This document shows positions 1-7,335 of a stretch of 33,399 nt of DNA, one piece after another. Below the pieces are notes generated by a model. It did no database searches and had not been told where the DNA came from. It saw nothing but the letters and a program-made list of their open reading frames with translations. Source of the stretch: Prevotella sp. (GTDB lineage: Bacteria; Bacteroidota; Bacteroidia; Bacteroidales; Bacteroidaceae); NCBI GenBank assembly GCA_017561825.1, contig JAFZBK010000042.1, forward strand, positions 74,524 through 107,922. The letters run 5' to 3'. Every line of letters starts with the position of its first letter. The first letter of the stretch is position 1. The translations under genes and the position numbers were made by a program.

Positions 1-46
1 TTCGCATCAACGAGAGCAGGGTAGTGTCGCAGGATAGCGTGTCCAT
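1..46 (-). CDS. start of a downstream operon gene, cut by the window edge
   Basis: An ATG at 46-44 on the minus strand opens a frame that stays open to the window edge and reads MDTLSCDTTLLSLMR. It lies 47 bp downstream of the stop of the preceding membrane-protein gene, in the same direction, so it is probably the next gene of that operon. In other Bacteroidales, SpoIIM-type genes are followed by DUF4129/DUF4350, MoxR and DUF58 genes, so one of these is possible. Only 15 codons are visible, so no family can be assigned. Confidence 0.45.
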   Translation of the reverse strand, partial: MDTLSCDTTLLSLMR

Positions 47-53
47 GACAAAT

Positions 54-95
54 AAAGGTTAAAAGTCAAAAGTCAAAGGTCAAAGGTTAAAGGTC
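54..95. repeat. heptad tandem repeat (AAARGTY x6)
   Basis: Six head-to-tail 7-bp units of the form AAA(A/G)GT(T/C) run from 54 to 95. The array fills the gap between two minus-strand genes and overlaps two bases of the stop codon (94-96) of the upstream one. It is one of seven heptad arrays in the window. Confidence 0.85.
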
Positions 96-1071
96 AAAGA
101 GTCTCGAAGTGTTCAATATCGTTCTCTACGGTAACACGGTCGATCTTTTCACTGGCATGACCGTATTGATAGGCGTTACCGATGAAGAGGATAGCATATA
201 CCAGATAAGCACCATAGCACTGTATGACACCTAAGATGTAGGTCAGGAAACTGTAGCCTACCGATGAGGTGATGGCATTCTCTGCATCAGCCGCACCGAA
301 CATGTTCTTAAAGAGCATCGCTATCTCCCACGGCATCGTGGTGATCATCTGAAGCACAGTGGCTATCAGACTGAGTACGATGAAAACGGCAAGCACACCT
401 CCCCAGGTCTTGAAGCCCAGACGGATGGCCTTGAAGTATGCCTCCAACACATTCACATTCTCAAAGAGATAGATAGGTGCTGCCAGACTGATCGGGACAA
501 GGATTACCAGTGCACCGATATACGTTATGAAGAACAGATAAGGCGAAGCCATGACCATCAGGATGAACAAAGCCACCAAGATACCAACGAAAATGATTCC
601 GATGAGTACCAGGATGACGAATCGTTTGATGTTGCGCATGAGCAGGTTACGGATCTCGTTGAACGTGATGTCGCACAGACGACCCTCGCGGTGCTCGTAC
701 AGGTACATCAGGGCATACACCAGACTGCCCAGTATCATGCTTCCCACACCGTAGAACAAGATGGAAGCCACGCCATAGCCTATCATGTCCTGCAGTCCTC
801 CAGATGACAAGATATCTGCGTTGTCAGAGAGTCCTCCCGCCATCTTACCTATCGTTGAGAAATACTGTCCCATCAATCCGTTGAACGCCAACGCCTGGAA
901 CAGGCACAAGGGCAGCAGCAGATAGGTGATGAACTTGAACAGCGGTCGTATATTCTCGCTGATGAACGAGAACGTATCGCTGATCTTCTCTCCAAACTTC
1001 CGTACCTTGTACAAAGGTATCAGGGGTCTTTGCATCCGCTGGCGACCCTCACCATCCACAATAATCTCCAT
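94..1071 (-). CDS. polytopic membrane protein of unknown function, SpoIIM/RDD neighbourhood
   Basis: This 325-residue protein is dominated by hydrophobic stretches. I see about six likely membrane segments, near residues 42-62, 97-122, 148-172, 175-205, 225-248 and 270-298. The N-terminal 40 residues are charged and likely cytoplasmic, with no signal peptide. It follows the SpoIIM-family gene in the same direction with a gap of 38 bp occupied largely by a heptad repeat, so the two are probably co-transcribed. No catalytic motif is visible and I do not recognise a named family. By context it belongs to the membrane-protein cluster (SpoIIM, RDD, MoxR-type ATPase) common in Bacteroidales, whose role is unsettled; this is inference. 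Confidence 0.8.
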   Translation of the reverse strand: MEIIVDGEGRQRMQRPLIPLYKVRKFGEKISDTFSFISENIRPLFKFITYLLLPLCLFQALAFNGLMGQYFSTIGKMAGGLSDNADILSSGGLQDMIGYGVASILFYGVGSMILGSLVYALMYLYEHREGRLCDITFNEIRNLLMRNIKRFVILVLIGIIFVGILVALFILMVMASPYLFFITYIGALVILVPISLAAPIYLFENVNVLEAYFKAIRLGFKTWGGVLAVFIVLSLIATVLQMITTMPWEIAMLFKNMFGAADAENAITSSVGYSFLTYILGVIQCYGAYLVYAILFIGNAYQYGHASEKIDRVTVENDIEHFETL

Positions 1072-1091
1072 TTATCTTATCTTCTTTTTAA

Positions 1092-1126
1092 ATTCTTCAT
1101 TCTTAACTCTTAATTCTTAATTTTAC
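1092..1126. repeat. heptad tandem repeat (ATTCTTA x5)
   Basis: Five 7-bp units, ATTCTTC, ATTCTTA, ACTCTTA, ATTCTTA and ATTTTAC, run from 1092 to 1126. The stop codon of the SpoIIM-family gene (1110-1112) is inside the array, so its last residues (KIKN) are encoded by repeat units. Confidence 0.8.
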
Positions 1127-2057
1127 GTGGTAGCCAAATGTAGTAGAAAAGCACAAACGCCAGCGAGCACAGTATCACGATGAGTCTTACCGCTGTCGGC
1201 CATTCCGTATGCCGTGTAAAGAAACCCTCGATGAAACCGGCGATTATGAACATCGGCACGGTTCCGATAATGATCTTCAGACCACGCATTGCACTGCGAC
1301 GGAAAGAGGTCAGTCGTGAGTAAGTACCTGGGAAAAGCCATCCGTTACCCATGGCAATACCTGCTGCTCCCGCCACGATGATGGCAGAGATCTCCAAGGT
1401 TCCATGCAGCCAGATGGCGAGCATCGACTCAGGTCCTACCCCTTGCTGGAAGAAGAAGGTCTGGAAAGAGCCGAGCATCACGCCGTTCTGAAACAGATAA
1501 AAACCAGTCATGATACTGGTGAGAACACCCATTACGAAGGTGACGAACGATACGTACACATTGTTCACAGTAATGCCGAGGAACATCATTGCCTCGTCCC
1601 CACCGTTATACACCGCCATGGGTTCCCCATTCTCAATGTTCTGCAACGTCATATCCACATAGTCATTACCTAAGATCAGTCGTGAGAAATCCACATCATG
1701 ATACTGCGACACAGCACCAATCAACACGCTCACGGCAAAGATCAGGAACGAATAGAGCAGCTCCTTGCGGGCCTCGTACATGGTATGCGGCACCTCACGC
1801 GTCCAATAGGTAATGATGCGCGACCATTTCTCGCGCTTGTTCCTGTATATCTCATTGTGTAAAGCTGAAGAGAGGTTGTTCAGATAGACGGTGATGCGCG
1901 ACTGCGGATAGTGCGTCTGGGCAAAAGCGAGATCGCTGGTGATATCCGTATAGGCATCAGCCAGCACATCAGGCGAAGTGGTGGCAGCATTCTCCACTAC
2001 CATCTCCATCTCACGCCATTTGTCAATATGCTGTCTGATGAATGACACTTCTTTCAT
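1110..2057 (-). CDS. stage II sporulation protein M (SpoIIM) family membrane protein
   Basis: The product is a 315-residue integral membrane protein. The C-terminal two thirds hold several membrane helices and the family-typical stretch HGTLEISAIIVAGAAG (residues about 211-226), found in SpoIIM-like proteins outside spore formers. The first 100 residues are soluble and helical. I chose the ATG at 2057 (MKEVSFIRQ) because a good promoter lies at 2095-2125, inside the longer open frame, so an upstream start would not be transcribed. In Bacteroidales this family sits beside RDD proteins and MoxR/DUF58 genes, as here: the RDD gene is divergent and shares the promoter region. SpoIIM is part of an engulfment complex in Bacillus; the role in non-sporulating Bacteroidetes is unknown. 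Confidence 0.87.
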   Translation of the reverse strand: MKEVSFIRQHIDKWREMEMVVENAATTSPDVLADAYTDITSDLAFAQTHYPQSRITVYLNNLSSALHNEIYRNKREKWSRIITYWTREVPHTMYEARKELLYSFLIFAVSVLIGAVSQYHDVDFSRLILGNDYVDMTLQNIENGEPMAVYNGGDEAMMFLGITVNNVYVSFVTFVMGVLTSIMTGFYLFQNGVMLGSFQTFFFQQGVGPESMLAIWLHGTLEISAIIVAGAAGIAMGNGWLFPGTYSRLTSFRRSAMRGLKIIIGTVPMFIIAGFIEGFFTRHTEWPTAVRLIVILCSLAFVLFYYIWLPRKIKN

Positions 2058-2090
2058 GGAACACTCGTTTTGCAATAAATAGCTGAATAT

Positions 2091-2125
2091 TTTGCAAAAA
2101 TAGGAACTTTTTTTTACTTTTGCAA
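2091..2125. promoter_or_regulatory. two interlocked divergent promoters (RDD and SpoIIM genes)
   Basis: For the plus strand, -33 TTTG (2091-2094), a 20-bp spacer and -7 TACTTTTG (2115-2122) lead to the RDD gene. For the minus strand, -33 TTG (complement of 2123-2125), a 20-bp spacer and -7 TATTTTTG (complement of 2095-2102) lead to the SpoIIM gene. Each -7 box abuts the -33 box of the other promoter, so the two occupy the same 35 bp. Both match the Bacteroidetes housekeeping consensus TTTG-N19/20-TAnnTTTG. Confidence 0.75.
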
Positions 2126-2149
2126 CAAAAACAAGGAAATTATTACCAA

Positions 2150-2881
2150 ATGGCATCTTCAGACATTGTAACTGGTCAATATGTACAAATCCAACAAACA
2201 CCTGCCAGCGTAGGCGAACGCATTGGTGCTCAGCTCATTGACTGGCTGATTCAGGGTATCTTTGCCTTCACCCTTCTCTATCTGATCGATGAGATAGGTG
2301 ACTATGTGGGATTTATCGGTAACAACTCACGACCGCTTCTTTTCATCTCCGTGCTGATCATCATACTCTATTGTCCACTGTGCGAGATCTTCAACCACGG
2401 TCAGACAATTGGAAAGAAAATACTGAAGATGCGGGTGGTGAAGAAAGACGGTTCCACACCCAGCGTGGGTGCCTACTTGATGCGCTGGCTCCTGATGCTT
2501 GTTGACGGACCTACGTTGAGCGGACTGGGTATTCTCGTGATGCTGCTCAATCAGGACAACCAGCGTATCGGCGACATCGCTGCTGGCACGATGGTCATCA
2601 AACTCAACAGCTACCATCAAATACAGGTAAGTCTCGATGAATTCAACCATTTGAGCAAAAACTACCGTCCTGTCTATCCGCAGGTAACCGACCTCTCCTT
2701 GGAACAGATCAACCTGATTACCCGCACGCTGGAACTACCTGATGACGACCCGCGTATCCATGCCCTGGCAGAGAAGGCCAAGCAGATACTACACATCAGC
2801 ACACCCCACGAACGCAGTGACGACACGTTCCTGTGGCGCCTTGTGAAAGACTACCAATACTATGCCCTGGAAGAAATTTAA
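2150..2881 (+). CDS. RDD family integral membrane protein
   Basis: The product is a 243-residue membrane protein. The RDD-domain pattern is clear: the first helix contains GERIGAQLIDWLIQ with the conserved R and D, and later come NHGQTIGKKILKMRVV and NQDNQRIGDIAAGTMVI, typical family blocks. Membrane segments are near residues 28-48, 62-82 and 115-145. The C-terminal 75 residues are soluble. I chose the ATG at 2150 because the -7 box ends at 2122, which leaves a leader of about 20 nt. The stop is separated by only 3 bp from the convergent stop of the DUF6377 regulator, so there is no room for a separate terminator. RDD proteins are membrane proteins of mostly unknown function; some are linked to ion transport. 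Confidence 0.88.
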   Translation: MASSDIVTGQYVQIQQTPASVGERIGAQLIDWLIQGIFAFTLLYLIDEIGDYVGFIGNNSRPLLFISVLIIILYCPLCEIFNHGQTIGKKILKMRVVKKDGSTPSVGAYLMRWLLMLVDGPTLSGLGILVMLLNQDNQRIGDIAAGTMVIKLNSYHQIQVSLDEFNHLSKNYRPVYPQVTDLSLEQINLITRTLELPDDDPRIHALAEKAKQILHISTPHERSDDTFLWRLVKDYQYYALEEI

Positions 2882-2884
2882 TTT

Positions 2885-4501
2885 TTACCTTTCAATCCCA
2901 ATTTCCCTCACCTGTCGCTCAAAATCCTCGCGGTTACCTAAGGCGGCATTCTTCACTCGTGCCCGATAGTTATAGATCGTGTTCACGGAATAATGCAGGA
3001 ACTCCGCAATCTTCCCGCTGTCATCCACCCCTAAGCGGATCAGGGCGAAGATACGCAGGATGGTATTCATCCGCTCGTTCTTTTGTAAGGTAACACGTTC
3101 CTCAGGCACTAGCAGGGCATTGAAACGCTCTACAAAGGTGGGGAAGAGATGGAGGAAGGCCGCATCGAAACTCTCATAGAGCTCTTCCAATTCCTTGTCC
3201 TTGAACTCCTGACTGCGGGTGGCCTGGTAGAGATCCTCATAGTCGCGGTTCTTTACCATCTTGTTCACCCGCTTGCGGAAATTGTCCATTTTATCGATGT
3301 ATATGGAACATAAACGCAGGAACCGTCCTACATATTCCTCCTTGACCTTGTTCGACTCAAACAGCTGGGCGTTGAGCATCGACAGCTGACGGTTGGCCTC
3401 CGACAACTCCTTGTTGGCTACCTTCATCTGCTTCTGCGCTACCGACAACCGTTTGCGCTGCCGGTTTACATAGAGCAGTGAACCGATCAAACACAGGGCA
3501 AGCACACTGGTGGCCACCAACATCAGACGGAGCTTGTTCGTAACCTCCTCGTTCTCTTCCTTGTACTGGTTGGCAATGCTCGACAGCAAGGGCGCTATCT
3601 GCCAACTACGCTGACGGGAACCATAGATACTGGCACATTCGCTGGTGAAACTGATATAGCGGTAGGAACGATCCACATCACCTTGCAGCATCAGCTGGTT
3701 GGCAATCTCCCACATCGAGCCCTGGTCCATCACGCCGTTGCGCACATCCGCCAAAGCCGACTCCGCCAGCCAGTACATCATCTGCACTGAATCCTCCTGC
3801 GCCTTGAACTCCAGATAGCGGTAGAGCGCCACTAAGGCATAGCGGTGCGACCCGCGCTCCGTCATGGCCAGCCACTCATCATTCACCTTCATCGATGCTT
3901 TCAGTTGGTGACTGTTCAGCAATCGCATCTCACGCGCCAACATCACGGCATCATCATCGGCAGGAAGCGATTCCAACATCAGATTCTCGTAGTAGTCGGC
4001 CTGCTTCCTGTATTTCTCGCGCATCTCATCCAGATGCGTGTAGTAAGCCAGCTCGTTATATACATGTGCGTAAGCCCTGTAGTACGTCCCGGAATGGTCG
4101 TTCACCTCCGAGAGGATATTCAGTGCCTCGTCGTACATACCCGTATTCGAGCACCGCAGTGCCATCAGCGAGGCACACAGATCCACCTTCTCGGGCTGGT
4201 TCATACGATTGGCCAGATCCATGCATTTCCGAAGGTAGAAGATGGCTGAGTCGTTCTTAAACGGGTAGTATTTCTCGTACAGTTGGAAGTTCAGGGCATA
4301 TCTTCCCTCATCGTCAACGGTTGTCGTTAGCTTCGACAGCAGGTCGGCCACCTCCTGATCATGCCGCGCCACATACTGCGGAAACTTGGTAATCTCCTTG
4401 TCAAGACAACGGTATAGGGAATCGAGGTTCTGCGCAGGCAATATCATGCAAATACACGACAGCCAGCACAAACACAATAATCGTAAATAGCTTTTTCTCA
4501 T
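2885..4501 (-). CDS. DUF6377-type sensor/regulator: TPR domain, membrane helix, coiled coil, HTH
   Basis: A 538-residue protein. Residues 1-24 are an export signal ending near LPAQN. Residues 25-320 are helical with TPR-like hairpins and presumably lie in the periplasm. A membrane helix spans about 326-345 (MLVATSVLALCLIGSLLYV), a coiled coil about 346-390, and the C-terminus has a helix-turn-helix at about 483-520 (ILRIFALIRLGVDDSGKIAE, then SVNTIYNYRARVKN). This architecture is the one I know as DUF6377 in Bacteroidales, regarded as a one-protein membrane sensor and transcription factor. I chose the ATG at 4501 because the promoter (4525-4556) lies just upstream. No regulator adjoins the glucan locus at 7.3-19.4 kb, so this one could serve it, but that is inference. 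Confidence 0.85.
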   Translation of the reverse strand: MRKSYLRLLCLCWLSCICMILPAQNLDSLYRCLDKEITKFPQYVARHDQEVADLLSKLTTTVDDEGRYALNFQLYEKYYPFKNDSAIFYLRKCMDLANRMNQPEKVDLCASLMALRCSNTGMYDEALNILSEVNDHSGTYYRAYAHVYNELAYYTHLDEMREKYRKQADYYENLMLESLPADDDAVMLAREMRLLNSHQLKASMKVNDEWLAMTERGSHRYALVALYRYLEFKAQEDSVQMMYWLAESALADVRNGVMDQGSMWEIANQLMLQGDVDRSYRYISFTSECASIYGSRQRSWQIAPLLSSIANQYKEENEEVTNKLRLMLVATSVLALCLIGSLLYVNRQRKRLSVAQKQMKVANKELSEANRQLSMLNAQLFESNKVKEEYVGRFLRLCSIYIDKMDNFRKRVNKMVKNRDYEDLYQATRSQEFKDKELEELYESFDAAFLHLFPTFVERFNALLVPEERVTLQKNERMNTILRIFALIRLGVDDSGKIAEFLHYSVNTIYNYRARVKNAALGNREDFERQVREIGIER

Positions 4502-4524
4502 GGTTACATGCTTGATTTTAGGTA

Positions 4525-4556
4525 CAAAGATACGATTTAACGAGCACAATGCAAAA
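4525..4556 (-). promoter_or_regulatory. promoter of the DUF6377-type regulator
   Basis: On the minus strand, -33 TTTTG (complement of 4552-4556), a 19-bp spacer and -7 TATCTTTG (complement of 4525-4532) precede the ATG at 4501, leaving a leader of about 18 nt. Full Bacteroidetes consensus. Confidence 0.75.
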
Positions 4557-4671
4557 GAAAAATTAATTTTTCTTTTCATTGTCGAGTGCAAGTATCTTCG
4601 ACGAAGTCAATGATACAAAATAATATACAACTAACCAAATATCATCCCCACAGTATGCAAAAAACCTAAGA

Positions 4672-5772
4672 TCATCCGTTGTTCTTACACAAATCCAAAG
4701 CCATTAGGTTCAGTTCCATACATTGTTGTGCGGTAATTGTTTTCTTCTCATTATGATGCTCCCAAGGCGAGAGCATGAGCAAGTGTCCTTTGGCGCATGC
4801 ATAGAACTGTTCACCATGAGGCTTCGACAGTGGTGTAAATCCGTTTTCCAACAATACGATTGTAGGCAGACCGGCATTGAAGGCCGCTCTCATCACACAC
4901 TTCTCACCAGGGGAGATAGCTGGGGAAATGAGCACCGTTCCTTGTCTTGCTGCTTCAAGGTATCGCTTTATTTCCATTTCTATATCGCTTTTGCTAAGTC
5001 GGCGCGACAAGCGGACGGCTATGCGCCTGGGGGCGGATAATAGCCGACGGTTCCCGATGCCGTTATATATATGAGAGCCAATATGCAAATTGAAGAAAGG
5101 GCGCAGATTTTCTGGGTTAGCTCGTTTCATCATCAACCGTCGTGGATTGTCACGTAGGTAGTTCTTCCATGCAGGCAGTTCGTCATAGGAACGAAGAATC
5201 AAATCGTTGTAGCCCTTGGCAAAAAGCTGGATAGATATCCCATTATCTTGCGACGGCAAAGCCGCCACCTGCAGAGAATCGCCTTTCCTCGTAGGCTGTG
5301 GCTCTGCCGCAGCTAAAGCCCTCTGCGCCCTCCTGCATCCAGCCTTAAACCCCGAGATCACCTGCCCAAGATGCACGGGCAGTGGAGCTTTGACGAAGAG
5401 GATACCATGCATGTGGTCGGGCATCATCTGAACAGCCACCACTTCTATCTGTGGGTAATAACCGTGTATGCCCATCCATTCGCTTTGCACGGCACTGCCA
5501 AGTTCCGACAATTCAATGCGCGGCTCGTGCTCACTTCCTGCAGGAGCAAAAGCATCACCAACAAGATGACCGAAGAGCGGGCGCCGCCCTTCCACCTCTA
5601 AAGTGATCATATACATACGCCGTTCCGTGTAGTCGTGATGGTCATCACGCCGTTTCATCGACGCTTTCTTTTCCCCAGCGTATAGTTTCTTTCTCGCCAG
5701 TCGTACCATCTCTTCTACACCATTTCTTTTGGTGTCTTTGTTTGTGGAAACGAAACATCCTTTATTCTTCAT
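4672..5772 (-). CDS. RAYT-like (REP-associated tyrosine) transposase fused to a SLOG/DprA-like C-terminal domain
   Basis: A 366-residue protein. Residues about 48-215 form a Y1/HUH transposase domain of the RAYT branch: the metal-binding HUH motif is in MMPDHMHGILF (H120, H122), and WKNYLRDNP near residue 205 carries the probable catalytic tyrosine. Residues about 240-366 are a second domain with GTVLISPAISPGEKCVMRAA (278-297), LPTIVLLENGF (302-312) and LLMLSPWEHH (331-340), which looks like the nucleotide-binding Rossmann fold of SLOG/DprA proteins. RAYTs cleave and join single-stranded REP hairpins; the appended domain is not part of the classic family. There are no IS-like ends in view, so this looks like a resident single-copy gene. 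The start at 5772 fits a -7 box at 5810-5817; an inner start at residue 39 is possible. Confidence 0.75.
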   Translation of the reverse strand: MKNKGCFVSTNKDTKRNGVEEMVRLARKKLYAGEKKASMKRRDDHHDYTERRMYMITLEVEGRRPLFGHLVGDAFAPAGSEHEPRIELSELGSAVQSEWMGIHGYYPQIEVVAVQMMPDHMHGILFVKAPLPVHLGQVISGFKAGCRRAQRALAAAEPQPTRKGDSLQVAALPSQDNGISIQLFAKGYNDLILRSYDELPAWKNYLRDNPRRLMMKRANPENLRPFFNLHIGSHIYNGIGNRRLLSAPRRIAVRLSRRLSKSDIEMEIKRYLEAARQGTVLISPAISPGEKCVMRAAFNAGLPTIVLLENGFTPLSKPHGEQFYACAKGHLLMLSPWEHHNEKKTITAQQCMELNLMALDLCKNNG

Positions 5773-5809
5773 AATCTCAGAAATTAAGAGTTATCCAATA
5801 ATGATGGTG

Positions 5810-5817
5810 CAAAGGTA
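5810..5817 (-). promoter_or_regulatory. -7 box upstream of the RAYT gene
   Basis: TACCTTTG on the minus strand (complement of 5810-5817), 38 bp before the ATG. I see no TTG at the right distance for a -33 element, so the promoter is probably weak or activated. Confidence 0.45.
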
Positions 5818-5916
5818 CGAAAAAACTGATTAAGTGAGAAGTAAACAAATGAATATTTTTACTCGAACCGATGGAGCAGCGAATGCCATCAAGCTTGCTT
5901 TTCAGTATTTGTCACC

Positions 5917-6022
5917 ACCGAACAGTTGAACAGTTTCTGTGTGCGAGCTGAAAAAATTATAATATATATATTATCTCCTATTGCTGTCCTCTTGAAAAAA
6001 CTGTTCGAACTGTTCGTTCGGT
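5917..6022. repeat. inverted arrays of AACAGTT-type repeats around an AT-rich core
   Basis: The left arm at 5917-5936 holds two direct copies of AACAGTT (AACAGTTGAACAGTTT). The right arm at 5998-6022 holds their reverse complement (AAACTGTTCGAACTGTTCG and onward), with one extra base between copies. The 61 bp between the arms include an almost pure A/T stretch at 5951-5975. The element lies 145 bp upstream of the RAYT gene within a 472-bp gene-free interval (5773-6244). Confidence 0.75.
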
Positions 6023-6095
6023 CTTACACTGATAAAAACGTCGTGTACTGATTGTCTTGCTCACTGGTAGCGTTTGCCTTGATCTCGATGAGAGA

Positions 6096-6128
6096 GAACG
6101 TCACTCTCTGGGAGCGAGTGACGCGTTC
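6096..6128. repeat. imperfect hairpin, possible REP-like element
   Basis: GAACGTCACTC (6096-6106) and GAGTGACGCGTTC (6116-6128) are inverted copies with a two-base bulge and a 9-nt loop. It lies in the same gene-free interval as the RAYT gene. A REP-like role is a guess from position. Confidence 0.45.
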
Positions 6129-6191
6129 AATGTTTTTTAACGGTATTTCGTGGTTTCCTTAACAGATTTTCACGAGCTACAGGGGTTGAAA

Positions 6192-6223
6192 TTTGGAGGC
6201 TGCTTCAAATTGTTGTACCTTTG
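6192..6223 (+). promoter_or_regulatory. promoter of the TlpA-like gene
   Basis: -33 TTTG (6192-6195), 20-bp spacer, -7 TACCTTTG (6216-6223), then ATG at 6245. Full consensus with a leader of about 15 nt. Confidence 0.75.
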
Positions 6224-6244
6224 CACCACTAATCATATAGTAAA

Positions 6245-7324
6245 ATGAGAAAACAAAGATTTATAGCATTCATCCTCGCCACCATCGTATCACTCGGGGC
6301 GATAGCACAAGAAAGAGAGTACACCATCAGTGGCGTTGTTCCTGATGGAATGGGAAAGGTCTATCTTTACAAGAGTGAGGGATTGAGCGATCGTGTTTAT
6401 CTGGACAGTGCAATCATTGTTGATGGGAAGTTTGCTATGAAAGGGAAACAACCTGCCTATGAGCTTTTGAGTATAGGCGACAAGGGAGGGCACAGCTTTA
6501 TGTTCTTCGTTGACGGTGAACCGATAACGGTGGATTTCGTTCATGACACCTTCAGCGCATCGAAGCTGAACGAAAAACTCCAAGTCTGTATGGATGAAGA
6601 CAATGTATATACCGAAAACTTTTATCGTTTGTTCATGGCAACAAAGAAAGCTGAAAGCGAGGCGGAGAAACGCAAGATTGAACAGCAGATAGCTGCTAAC
6701 AACGAGGCCATGAACGAGCGGGCACGACACATGATCCAAGAAAACCACGACAACGTGATTGCGGCCTATTATCTGAATTCGGTAAGTGGCTATATGGACT
6801 ATGAGGAACTGTCAGCAGCCATCGATAGCACCACCTACTATTTCAACCACCCCTTGATGAACGAGGCAAAGCAACGGTTACAAGTATTGCAACTCCGTCA
6901 AGTGGGAAAGCCTTTGACCGATGCGGTATTGGCAGAGCCCAACGGTAAGAACCATCAGCTCAGTGAATGGTGTGGGAAGGGCAAGTACGTACTCATCGAC
7001 TTCTGGGCCAGCTGGTGCCGTCCTTGTCGGATGGAGATGCCGAATGTGATTCAAAACTATGAGCGCTTTCGTGACCGTGGCTTCATGGTGCTGGCTGTTT
7101 CCATAGACGATAAAAAGAGTGCCTGGCTTCGGGGTATCAAAGACTTCGGCACTCCTTTTATTCAACTATCTGAACTGAAAGGCAGGAATTCAGAACTAGC
7201 TGCCACCTACGGCATCACTACCATTCCCGCCAATCTCCTGATCGACCCACAGGGTAGAATCATTGCCGCCGACCTGCGCGGCAAGGCGCTGACAAGAAAG
7301 TTAGAAAGCCTATTTGAGCAATAG
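6245..7324 (+). CDS. TlpA-like periplasmic thioredoxin with N-terminal DUF4369-like domain
   Basis: A 359-residue exported protein. Residues 1-21 are a signal peptide ending in AIAQ. Residues about 24-130 form a beta-rich DUF4369-like domain (YTISGVVPDGMGKVYLYKS), and residues about 225-355 are a thioredoxin fold of the AhpC/TSA-TlpA type with the redox motif CRPC (C258, C261) in FWASWCRPCRMEMP and the cis-proline in TTIPAN (P328). Such proteins reduce or shuffle disulfides in the Bacteroidetes envelope. It has its own promoter and converges on the GH3 gene with an 11-bp gap, so the end of the glucan operon may run antisense into it. There is no visible functional link to that locus. Confidence 0.88.
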   Translation: MRKQRFIAFILATIVSLGAIAQEREYTISGVVPDGMGKVYLYKSEGLSDRVYLDSAIIVDGKFAMKGKQPAYELLSIGDKGGHSFMFFVDGEPITVDFVHDTFSASKLNEKLQVCMDEDNVYTENFYRLFMATKKAESEAEKRKIEQQIAANNEAMNERARHMIQENHDNVIAAYYLNSVSGYMDYEELSAAIDSTTYYFNHPLMNEAKQRLQVLQLRQVGKPLTDAVLAEPNGKNHQLSEWCGKGKYVLIDFWASWCRPCRMEMPNVIQNYERFRDRGFMVLAVSIDDKKSAWLRGIKDFGTPFIQLSELKGRNSELAATYGITTIPANLLIDPQGRIIAADLRGKALTRKLESLFEQ

Positions 7325-7335
7325 GATGACTTTCT

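Noticed and set aside
4672-6128. Complete IS200/IS605 insertion sequence
   Set aside because: No matching element ends or target duplications are visible around the transposase-like gene, and the protein is longer than an IS200 TnpA and carries an extra domain.
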